Positions 33,451-43,541 of a stretch of DNA of 64,000 nucleotides are shown piece after piece (within the stretch, counting starts at the first letter, position 1; each line of letters starts with the position of its first letter). Both the position numbers and the translations under genes were made by a program. This stretch comes from Antedon mediterranea (taxonomy: Eukaryota > Echinodermata > Crinoidea > Comatulida > Antedonidae), in contig NC_092676.1 in assembly GCF_964355755.1 (NCBI RefSeq), forward strand, positions 16,164,288 through 16,228,287, in the 5' to 3' direction. The notes under the pieces are model-generated. The model was given only the letters and a program-made list of their open reading frames with translations. It searched no databases and was not told the origin of the DNA.

Positions 33451-35699
33451 ACAGGACCCAGCAAACTGGGGATGGAGGAAGGACGGCAACAAATTTAGTC
33501 CAGTTTGGAGTTCATTGCCGGAACTTTCAGATGTCACAAATTAGGTTTTAATTCGATGTGACACACTGACTGTGATCTTGGACGCTGGAAATGCAGAAAG
33601 AGTGATTTATGATGTACAGAGCTGTGTGGTTACCAGGTTTGAGCTACATTCAAAATGGCCGCCATGCAATCAAAGACGTTATACCAATATGTTTGTCGAC
33701 CTCAATACCATATTATACTTTGTACATAAAATTATAACTGTAGGTACCGTACTGAAACATTTTGAGCTTGCCATTTTGAAATTCAAAATGTCCGCCATGC
33801 AATCAAAATGTTAGTTAAATACCAATATATTTGGTGACCCATTACCAGTTGCACCTAAAATCAGAGCACTGTGTACCTTTTTAGCAGAGATATACCTGAA
33901 AAGTGAAAATTTGGGGTCCGCCATTTTGAAATCCAACATAGCCGCCATGTAATCAAAATGTTAGTTATACCAATATGTTTGGTGACTCCATTACCATAAT
34001 TATAATTTGCACCTAAAATCAGAATTCTAGGTGCCTTTTTAGCAGAGATATACCTGAAAAGTGAAAATTTGAAGTCCGCCATTTTGAAATCTAACATGGC
34101 CGCCATGCAATCAAATGTTAATTATACCAATATGTTTGGTGACCCCACTACCATATATTTTGCATTTAAAATCAGAACTCTAGGTGCCTCTTTAGCAGAG
34201 ATATACCTGACAAGTGAAAATTTGAGGTCCGCCATTTTGAAATCCAAAATGGCGGCTTTCCCCTGACCAAATTTTGTGCAACCCTTCCATTTCATATTTT
34301 TGACACCCTAATGAATAACTGTGCAAAGTTTCAAAATGTTATCACAATTTGAAGGATTTGCCTAAAATATGCACCTTAACATGCCTACTATATACACAAG
34401 TTACAAATCTAATATATAATTTTATTTGGAACAATAAAAGGGAAAAGATAAAAAGAAAAACTCTAATTGGTGATGTTGAGATGGGAGGCATTAAAATGCC
34501 TGATTTTACTCTTCATGTTAACGCACTCATGTGTGGCTGGTTAAAAAGAATTATGAATGATGATGGTGCTAAATGGAAACATATTCAAATGTATTATATT
34601 AAAAAAATATGTGATGTTAATGTTTTACTTAATATGTCATGTTATAACATTATTGATGTTAATTCTGATAAAATTCCACTGTTTTACAAAAATATGATAA
34701 AAACCTACATAAATTATAACAGAATCTCTAAAAAAAAACCTGAAACTTATAACGATATAATGAATGAGCAACTGTGGGGAAACCACTACGTTAAACTAAA
34801 AAAATCGCTTTTCTACAAGCATTAGATTGACAGTGGCATTATCAGTATTAAAGACATTGTTAATAAGAACACTTTTTTAACATCAAACGAAATACTGGTG
34901 AAACTACAATGTAAAACAAACTGGTTAAATGAGTATTTGTGCATTATTAAGGCAATACCAATTCAATGGAAACGTATTATTAAGGAGGTAGATATTTTCA
35001 ATTGTGATGATAATGATGAATTAGTTGGGACCAAGTATGAGATTAATACTACCAAACTAATATACTCATGGTTTGTGAAAGAATATTTCATTATTCCAAT
35101 GTCACAACTAAAATGGGAAGAGTACTTCAATGATAACAACATTGATTGGAAAACTTCTTGGTTACGGAAAGTATGTAAAATGAAAGATAAGAAACTAGCA
35201 CAATTCAATTATAAGATGTTACATAGAATACTGCCTACCAACAAACGGCTGTATCAGTGGAAAGTTAAGGAAACACAAACGTGTGACAAATGTGGAGAAA
35301 TTGAAAATGAAAATCATTTGTTTTTTAGTTGTAGATTTATTCAGAAATATTGGAGGAAAATGCTTAGTATCTTTATAAGTTTAAATCACAATAATATATC
35401 ATTTAAACAATTAATACTAGGAACGGGAGATAAGCTAATAGATTATATTTACACTTTTGCAGCATTTACTATTTATAGAATAAAAATGTTATCTGCACTA
35501 AATAAGCCAGTGGGTAAATCTTTATGGAATTCATTTAAAAGCAATATGTTATATAACATTGAATGTGAAACATATAACAATAAAGAAACAAGTATAGAAA
35601 AATGGGTAGCTTTAAGAAATAAGATTATGATAATATAATTTCTAATTTGATACGATTAACCGAAAAAGAATTACAGTGATACGGGTTACTGGTGGTACT

Positions 35700-36772
35700 G
35701 AGCTATTATTGTTTTTTTTATCATGTGTAGTGAATTTATCTTAGTTGGTTCCGAGCTTTCTCAGGCGTATATATATAACTCCACGCGACGTATACAGTCA
35801 CTGAATGATAACTCATACAAAAAGTATATTTAACTCAACTAGAACTTTTATTCCTTGTAATTCGATTAATACATCTTTCTACCACTACCAGTCAAGCCTT
35901 AATATTCTCTTTATCAACTTTCCGTTTATCTACTCTGATCTTATTCTCTCTTCTCGTTTATCTACTCTGATCTTATTCTCTCTTCTCCCTTAATATCTAT
36001 TACATTCTACTTTTATACTGGATATGCAAATTTTAGGCTTCAGAGGAGGATAACATTTTCCCTCCAAAAATTATACGATTTTGATTGGCTAATAATAAGG
36101 CGGACCTGGTCTAAAGCATCCTTCTCTAAACACAGAGAATCACAACATCAATAATATGACATTCCTCTTTTTGGGAAAAAGATTGTGTCAATCTTTCCAA
36201 CAATTTAACATTTAAAACCATTTTACTTTAAACTATCTACTAATAACACCTCTATAATATTATTATGCACGGCTTAATCCATCTGCATTTCCATTTAATG
36301 ATCCTTTCTTGTAAATAACTTTAAATTGATATCCTTGTAAAAACAGAGCCCATCTCATAAGTCTAACATTGGCACCCTTCATTGAGTCCATCCATCTCAA
36401 TGCCTGGTGGTCAGTATGAACTTGAAATTCACAACCATACAGATAATACTTAAGTTTATTGATAGCCCAAACAATAGAGAGGCACTCTTTTTCTGGCACA
36501 GAATATCTCTGCTCATGTACAGATAACTTTCTACTTAAGTACACAATGGGATAATCATTTCCCTCACCATCTATTTGGCTCAGCACTGCACCTATGCCAT
36601 AATTTGAGGCATCGGTTTGCAATATAAACATCTTATCAAAATTTGGGGCTTCAGAGGAGGATAACATTTTCCCTCCAAAAATTATACGATTTTGATTGGC
36701 TAATAATAAGGCGGACCTGGTCTAAAGCATCCTTCTCTAAACACAGAGAATCACAACATCAATAATATGACA
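35700..36772 (-). mobile_element. Internally deleted gypsy element: LTR start - RNase H - polypurine tract - LTR
   Basis: On the minus strand an LTR starts TGTCATATTATTG at 36772 and again at 36161. The two share about 125 bp exactly. Between them is only the RNase H end of pol (36263-36667), then a purine tract (AAAAAGAGGAA) just before the second LTR. The second LTR extends to roughly 35,720, with a TATATATA near 35,770. The 5' LTR is cut after ~120 bp and fused to RNase H. Confidence 0.75.
36263..36667 (-). pseudogene. Gypsy RNase H domain fragment
   Basis: ILQTDASNYGIGAVLSQ, YLSRKLSVHEQRYSVPEKEC, VHTDHQALRWM and the terminal GNADGLSRA are the canonical Ty3/gypsy RNase H signatures. The frame ends in a stop immediately after GLSRA, as in elements where RNase H is the last pol domain. 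The first ~7 residues come from LTR sequence across the deletion joint. RT is missing. Confidence 0.85.
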
Positions 36773-37002
36773 TCATGTATATAAATATATTGTATAATCC
36801 GGGTTGTAAAATGAAAACAAACAAATGAAAATGTGTGAACTATTTTAAAACGGGATAGATGATAATGATGATACTGTCAAGTGTATAAAAAAATATAAGA
36901 AAATTAATGAAAAAAGGAGTAATACAGAATTCATATATGTAAAAATGTTACTTATGAACTGTAACGACATTTACAAGTTAAATAATACGATTTTATGTAA
37001 TA

Positions 37003-37560
37003 TGAGATTTGATTTTGATTTGATTTGATTTGATTTATTTCGGCATCAGTACATAAAATATCACAGACATACAATTAAAATTGGCAAATATAAAAATACC
37101 AATATAAAACAAGGATGCCAAGGATAACTTATAAAAGTCCTCTACGGACTTGTTTCCAATGAGGTCCTTTGAAAGAACAGCAAAAAAGACAAACAAAGCA
37201 ACATAAAAAAAATACAAAAAACAGCAAAAAGGACAATCGAAAAAAGAAGAAGCGCTAATTAAATAGTTTCTAGAGCTAGTGAACGTTCCTGTAGATACTT
37301 TTTAACTTTACTTTTAAAACAACAAACAGTTTGTGATTCCTTAATGTTAATTGGTAAATTATTCCATTCTTTAATAGCATTGTAAAAAAAGGTCACATGT
37401 GCCATTGGCTTGATAGTTGGGATTCTAAAATTAAAATTGCATCCCCTAGTATTGTAATTATGACTGTCTGAAATTATAATAAAACGATTGCATAAATAAG
37501 GTGGACAACAATGATTATATATTTTAAAAACATGACAGACTCTAAGAAATTCGACAATAA
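37003..37560 (-). pseudogene. LINE C-terminal fragment with (AAATC)n tail
   Basis: The minus-strand frame includes HNYNTRGCNFNFR and FFYNAIKEWNNLPINIKE, then FKSKVKKYL, the standard end of Jockey/CR1-type ORF2. The 3' end is a GATTT/AAATC repeat at 37003-37036. The 5' end is truncated at about 37560. Confidence 0.8.
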
Positions 37561-37673
37561 TATATATATATAAGATAATATGAATGTGAATAAAAGTGGT
37601 GTTTGCGCCACAAAAGAGAAACAAAAACTATGTAATCTTAAGACTAAAAATACTAATTTCACCATGCCTGGGC

Positions 37674-38600
37674 GCGATTTTTTTTTTCGTACATAAGTTG
37701 GGGACCCCCTCATGAAACGTCACAAAATAAACATGAATAATTCATCAGTTAAATTTTCTTGTTCCGTGTGCACCCAAGCGTATAGCAACAAGAAGTGATT
37801 ACACAAGTGCGGTACGATTCTAGGCCTCCTATCTCCGCTGTTGTTGCGGCGTGCGATTTCATAGAAGAATAGCGGCGTTTTGTGTGGATTGTTGAAATAA
37901 TTAGCCTTTAGTTTATGGTGCTTTTAATATAATTTATTACTAAAGAATTACGTGTTAAAATTATAGTTTCTATTAATACTATTAGGCCTAATTATTAGTC
38001 TCTAAACCCATGTCTATTCTAGTAGTAGCTGTGTGGGTGTGTGTGACCTGTGTGTGTTAGGTATGACCAAAGATAGTTACACTATCTTTGGTATGACACA
38101 ATCCGAGTAATAAGTCAGCAAAATTAAACAATAAACATTACACAAAAATACATTTTTTATTCTCGTGGGTCAAATCTTCCCATCTCATGTGTACGCGCAT
38201 TTTTAAAGTTCCTTTGAGTACATGCATATTGTTTGATAATAAAATAGCAGAATTAAAAAAATACAGTACACAAATTATACACATTCTTTATTCTTGTGGG
38301 TCTAAGCTTTCTTTGGGCAATGTCCAATGAATTACTACTTAGTTTAATGTCTTGCCTAGCTGTCGATTAGCCTCGACTCGACACATTTTGTGTGAAGAAG
38401 AGTGCGCGAAGGCAATCACGTGAATTGACTTAGAATCCTAGGCCTACTGTAGAAAGTATCGTATCGCAGTTGTGTAATCACTTCTTGTTGCTATACGCTT
38501 GGGTGCACACGAAACAACAAATTTAACTGATGAATTATTCATGTTTATTTTGTGACGTTTCATGAGGGGTCCCCAACTTATGTACGAAAAAAAAAATCGC
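37674..38600. mobile_element. Mutator-like TIR element, 927 bp, non-autonomous
   Basis: Terminal inverted repeats of about 140 bp begin GCGATTTTTTTTTTCGTAC and include 'tcatgaaacgtcacaaaat'. It is flanked by a 9-bp duplication TGCCTGGGC (37665-37673 and 38601-38609). The 9-bp duplication and long TIRs are typical of MULEs. No transposase frame is present. A perfect small hairpin (accaaagatag/ctatctttggt) lies at 38065-38091. Confidence 0.85.
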
Positions 38601-38609
38601 TGCCTGGGC

Positions 38610-39152
38610 TGTCCAAAGTTGAAACTGCCTCTGAGATCAATGCCCATTTCTCTAGTATTTCTAATGCCATCCCTCCTCTTAATTTAAACGATTTGCCTGC
38701 TTATCTCCCAGCCCCTGGGCCACCACCTTTAATATATGCTGGTCAGGTCCTAAAAGCCCTTTGTAATCTTAAGCCTAACAAAGCTGGCCATCCAGATGAA
38801 CCCCCTATTAAATTATATAGAGATTTTGCTCCTGAACTGGCTGAACCTGTTGCGGATATCTTCAATCATGCATTGAAGGATGGTGTTTTCCCTGACCTTT
38901 TGAAAAGGCTACTGCAGTTCCCATTCCTAAAACTGTGAATGCTAGTTCTGTCTCTGACCTTAGACCTATTTCCCTTACCTATATTCTTGCCAGGGTATTT
39001 GAATCTTTTATTGTTAAGTGGATTCTTGAAGATATTAAGGGTAAATTAGATTCTCGTCAATTTGGTAGTAGGAAAAAGGCTTCCTCAACTATCTTGTTAG
39101 TCTTATTGACTCTACACTCAAAGATGTTGAGAAGGGTAAATGTTATGTTAAC
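38610..39152 (+). pseudogene. LINE ORF2 piece: linker and RT fingers
   Basis: It encodes SKVETASEINAHFSSISN, then LKPNKAGHPDEPPIKL and, after a frameshift at about 38930, SVSDLRPISLTYILARVFE. It stops at the foldback insertion in the codons KGKCYVN, which continue at 40904. Confidence 0.85.
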
Positions 39153-40894
39153 GGTTCTAGGACACCTACCCCCTAGACAGTTACCCCCCGGATGTTTACC
39201 ACCCGGACAACTACCCCCTTAGGACAACTACCCCCCGGACAACTACCCCCCGGACAACTACCCCCTTAGGACAACTACCCCCTTAGGATAACAACCCCCC
39301 GGACAACTACCCCCCGGACAACCACCCCCTTAGGACAACTACCCCCCTTAGGATAACTACCCCCCGGTCAACTACCCCTCGGTCAACTACCCCCCGGTCA
39401 ACTACCCCCCGGTCAACTACCCCCCCCCCCCCCATCCAAAAGTAGACAAATATATAGGACCGGTTTCTGTAAAAATGAAATCATCTGTTTTTAACGGGTG
39501 TTTCGAAACTAGAGACCCGAGACCAGAGACCTGACACGAGACCCAATACGAAAAGGGAGACCTATATTTGGGTCTCCCTTTTCGTATATTAGGGTCTCCC
39601 TTTTCGTATAGTGTGGTCTCTCTTTTCGTATAGTGGGGTCTCCCTTTTCTTATACTGTAGTGGGTCTCCCTTTTCTTATAGTGGGTCTCCCTTTTCGTAT
39701 ATTTGGGTTTCCCATTTTGTATATTTGGGTCTCCCTTTCGTATAATTGGGTCTCCCTTTTCGTATATTTAGGTCTCCCTTTTCGTATATTAGGGTCTCCC
39801 TTTTCGTATAGTGGGGTCTCCCTTTTCGTATAGTGGGGTCTCCCTTTTCGTATAGTGGGGTCTCCCTTTTCGTACGTGGGTCTCCCTTTTCGTATATTTA
39901 GGTCTCCCTTTTCGTATTGGGTCTCGGGTCTCTGGTCTCGGGTCTCTAGTTTCGAAACACCCGTTTTTAACCGATTATTCTGTTTAACAGCACGCTAGAC
40001 CCTAGATGTGCTAGATTTAAAGTACCGTATTTATTGAAAAAACGGCCTGGGCTATTTATTGTTTAGGTGGTTTTTAGGTGGACATTTATTGGAAGAAAGT
40101 TGTTTATTCAATGGGAGGGGTATAATCTAATGGAAATAGACGCCGATTATTCCATATGATATTTCATGGGAGTGACATGGTCACCGTTTATTTGAGGGGA
40201 ATTTATTTAAAGATCGACGTTTATTCGGTGAGTGAACATTGAGGCCAAATATCAAAAGTGATATTATTCTTCAAGTGTACAAAAATACATATATGACAAA
40301 TTTGAGACAAAAATTAATTCTTTTAAGACCAGTGGTTATCGAAGCATTGTCCTGACGCAAAAATTATTATTATTATTAGCGAACCCAGTCTTTACAGTAA
40401 ATACAGGGAGTACTATATAATACGTTCGACTATCCTATGATCATGTGTGACAATCTTCAGTTTATACCAGGCTATATTTATGTTCAATCTTTTACTTTTG
40501 TTTACAATAATGAATAGTAATTCGTCATTAAAATATAGTTATTAATTCCTATTATACACTGTTGCAGAGTCAGGTTGTTGAATGGTCTGGGTGGTTAGGG
40601 TGTTCTAAAGGGATAGTTTTCTGGGTGGTAATTGTCCGGGGGGTAATTGTCCGGGGGGTAATTGTCCGGGGGGTAATTGTTCCTAGGGGGTAATTGTCCG
40701 GGGGGTAGTTGTCCAGGGGGTAGTTGTCCTAAGGGGGTTGTTGTCCTAAGGGGGTAGTTGTCCGGGGGGTATTTGTCCGGGGGGTAGTTGTCCTAAAGGG
40801 GTAGTTGTCCTAAGGGGGTAGTGGTCCAGGTGGTGGTTGTCCGGGGGGTAGTTGTCCGGGGGGTAAATGTCCAGGGGGTGAATATCCGGATACG
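39153..40894 (+). mobile_element. Composite foldback element, copy 1
   Basis: 1742 bp flanked by TATGTTAAC (39144-39152 and 40895-40903). The arms (39153-39432 and 40617-40894) are arrays of a 15-bp unit, CGGACAACTACCCCC, with a 17-bp TTAGGACAACTACCCCC variant, in opposite orientation. The terminal bases GGTTCTAGGACA and, inverted, CGTATCCGGATA are related. The single-copy interior includes a second, nested foldback (39496-39962). No coding capacity. Confidence 0.9.
39496..39962. mobile_element. Foldback nested inside composite copy 1
   Basis: Inverted ends GGGTGTTTCGAAACTAGAGA and TCTCTAGTTTCGAAACACCC (perfect) enclose about 16 tandem ~21-bp units of the GGTCTCCCTTTTCGTATA type. It is flanked by the 9-bp duplication GTTTTTAAC (39487-39495 and 39963-39971). 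Confidence 0.9.
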
Positions 40895-40903
40895 TATGTT
40901 AAC

Positions 40904-41605
40904 CTATGTGCCACTGACTTTACTAAAGCTTTTGATCGTGTTGATCATAATGTTATTATTATAAAGTTGATTGAACTGGGTGTGAGACTGTGAGGTCGTC
41001 CATAATTCCCATCGCCTGCAGGTTTCTCAATTCCCGTTCTCTCAACACCAAGTTTGCTGGGATTTTGTCATCTTCCAAGTCACTGACTTGTGGTGTCCCA
41101 CAGGGGACATTGCTTGGCCCTGTACTTTTCCTAGTACTTATTAACGATGCTTGTGTTGATTGCTGCAGACGATGGAAATATGTGGATGACCTCACCTTTG
41201 GGGAGGTCGTTCGCAAAGGTGATTTGCATTCCATGCAACTGTTAGATGAGTGTTTGGTGTTCATCCAAAAATATGATACCCAAACCCTCCAAATGCCATA
41301 TCTTGGTTGTCAATTTTCTTAAGGACAAGTCGGATGATATTATATCGCCTTCTTTTAGTCTGAGTGGTTCAATTTTACAAGTAGTTGATCACATGACGCT
41401 TCTTGGTGTAATCATTCAAAATGACCTGAAATGGGAACTTAACACTAACAATATTGTGTCTAGAGCTTCTAGACGTTTATTTTCCATGTGCATTTTGAAG
41501 AAAGCAGGAATCTTAATTAATGATCTGTTGACTGTTTATATGGCGTATATAAGACCTATTTTAGAATATGCTGCCCCTGTTTGGCATGGCGCTATCACTA
41601 AGGAC
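40904..41605 (+). pseudogene. LINE ORF2 piece: RT palm and thumb
   Basis: Codons for CATDFTKAFDRVDHNV, CGVPQGTLLGPVLFLV and the catalytic YVDDLTFG are present, then LLGVIIQNDLKW and YIRPILEYAAPVWHG. Stops near 40990 and a frameshift near 41300 inactivate it. It forms the spacer between the two opposite foldback copies. Confidence 0.88.
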
Positions 41606-43365
41606 CGTATCCGGATATTCACCCCCTGGACATTTACCCCCCGGACAACTACCCCCCGGACAACCACCACCTGGACCACTACCCCCTTAGGACAACTACC
41701 CCTTTAGGACAACTACCCCCCGGACAAATACCCCCCGGACAACTACCCCCTTAGGACAACAACCCCCTTAGGACAACTACCCCCTGGACAACTACCCCCC
41801 GGACAATTACCCCCTAGGAACAATTACCCCCCGGACAATTACCCCCCGGACAATTACCCCCCGGACAATTACCACCCAGAAAACTATCCCTTTAGAACAC
41901 CCTAACCACCCAGACCATTCAACAACCTGACTCTGCAACAGTGTATAATAGGAATTAATAACTATATTTTAATGACGAATTACTATTCATTATTGTAAAC
42001 AAAAGTAAAAGATTGAACATAAATATAGCCTGGTATAAACTGAAGATTGTCACACATGATCATAGGATAGTCGAACGTATTATATAGTACTCCCTGTATT
42101 TACTGTAAAGACTGGGTTCGCTAATAATAATAATAATTTTTGCGTCAGGACAATGCTTCGATAACCACTGGTCTTAAAAGAATTAATTTTTGTCTCAAAT
42201 TTGTCATATATGTATTTTTGTACACTTGAAGAATAATATCACTTTTGATATTTGGCCTCAATGTTCACTCACCGAATAAACGTCGATCTTTAAATAAATT
42301 CCCCTCAAATAAACGGTGACCATGTCACTCCCATGAAATATCATATGGAATAATCGGCGTCTATTTCCATTAGATTATACCCCTCCCATTGAATAAACAA
42401 CTTTCTTCCAATAAATGTCCACCTAAAAACCACCTAAACAATAAACAGCCCAGGCCGTTTTTTCAATAAATACGGTACTTTAAATCTAGCACATCTAGGG
42501 TCTAGCGTGCTGTTAAACAGAATAATCGGTTAAAAACGGGTGTTTCGAAACTAGAGACCCGAGACCAGAGACCAGAGACCCGAGACCCAATACGAAAAGG
42601 GAGACCTAAATATACGAAAAGGGAGACCCACGTACGAAAAGGGAGACCCCACTATACGAAAAGGGAGACCCCACTATACGAAAAGGGAGACCCCACTATA
42701 CGAAAAGGGAGACCCTAATATACGAAAAGGGAGACCTAAATATACGAAAAGGGAGACCCAATTATACGAAAGGGAGACCCAAATATACAAAATGGGAAAC
42801 CCAAATATACGAAAAGGGAGACCCACTATAAGAAAAGGGAGACCCACTATAAGAAAAGGGAGACCCCACTATACGAAAAGAGAGACCACACTATACGAAA
42901 AGGGAGACCCTAATATACGAAAAGGGAGACCCAAATATAGGTCTCCCTTTTCGTATTGGGTCTCGTGTCAGGTCTCTGGTCTCGGGTCTCTAGTTTCGAA
43001 ACACCCGTTAAAAACAGATGATTTCATTTTTACAGAAACCGGTCCTATATATTTGTCTACTTTTGGATGGGGGGGGGGGGGTAGTTGACCGGGGGGTAGT
43101 TGACCGGGGGGTAGTTGACCGAGGGGTAGTTGACCGGGGGGTAGTTATCCTAAGGGGGGTAGTTGTCCTAAGGGGGTGGTTGTCCGGGGGGTAGTTGTCC
43201 GGGGGGTTGTTATCCTAAGGGGGTAGTTGTCCTAAGGGGGTAGTTGTCCTAAGGGGGTAGTTGTCCGGGGGGTAGTTTTCCGGGGGGTAGTTGTCCTAAG
43301 GGGGTAGTTTTCCGGGTGGTAAACATCCGGGGGGTAACTGTCTAGGGGGTAGGTGTCCTAGAACC
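41606..43365 (-). mobile_element. Composite foldback element, copy 2 (inverted relative to copy 1)
   Basis: 1760 bp, the reverse complement of 39153-40894 over its full length with very few differences (one mismatch in a ~250-bp interior stretch I compared). It is flanked by CTAAGGAC (41598-41605 and 43366-43373), different from the duplication at copy 1, so it is an independent insertion. Confidence 0.92.
42538..43006. mobile_element. Foldback nested inside composite copy 2
   Basis: The inverted counterpart of 39496-39962, with the same ends and the same flanking duplication in inverted form (GTTAAAAAC at 42529-42537 and 43007-43015). The nesting therefore happened once, before the composite element moved. 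Confidence 0.9.
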
Positions 43366-43373
43366 CTAAGGAC

Positions 43374-43541
43374 ATGTCCAAGTCTATTGAAAAGGTACAA
43401 AATAGAGCATTGCGTATCATGATAGGTAACAACTATTTATGCTAGGTAACAACTATTTGTGCTATGATCATGCATTGTCTGTTACTGGTTTACCTACTCT
43501 TGTTGAGAGAAGAAACAAACTTGTGTTGTCTTTCGGGGAAG
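43374..43541 (+). pseudogene. LINE ORF2 piece between foldback copy 2 and hAT element
   Basis: Codons for SKSIEKVQNRALRIMIGNN and GLPTLVERRNKLVLSF continue the LINE C-terminal region. A 16-base local duplication (ggtaacaactattt...) adds to the decay. Confidence 0.8.

Larger units (their letters stand above)
30825..34390. mobile_element. 3.57-kb palindromic foldback element
   Basis: The ends are TAGTAGGCCTGTTAAG and, inverted, CTTAACATGCCTACTA. Arms of more than 1.7 kb are reverse complements. The outer part of each arm is a tandem array of ~150-bp units containing the CCATTTTG/CAAAATGG palindrome (30950-31530 and 33650-34260). The inner part of each arm carries a copy of one coding region. 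The centre lies near 32,707. It sits inside an L1-like LINE, whose codons resume on the other side. The duplication is short and AT-only (TA or TATA). Confidence 0.88.
30734..35640 (+). mobile_element. L1/Tx1-like LINE 3' part, split by the 30825-34390 foldback
   Basis: 30740-30824 encodes GRIIILKSLALSKLTYAAN, the segment after RT. 34391 onward continues with QVTNLIYNFIWNNKREKIKRKTL and MGGIKMPDF, then the C-terminal CDKCGEIENENHLFFSCRF zinc-type motif, ending at 35638. The order and motifs match the post-RT region of L1/Tx1-clade LINEs. There is one in-frame stop at 34823-34825; otherwise it is open. Confidence 0.85.

Noticed and set aside
39160-39430. CRISPR-like array of regularly spaced short repeats
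   Set aside because: Units are contiguous 15-17 bp without unique spacers, in inverted arms of a eukaryotic foldback element.
42792-43088. Repetitive IRKGRPT protein frame
   Set aside because: Translation of the tandem ~21-bp units in the nested foldback; no start context and no conservation beyond the repeat.
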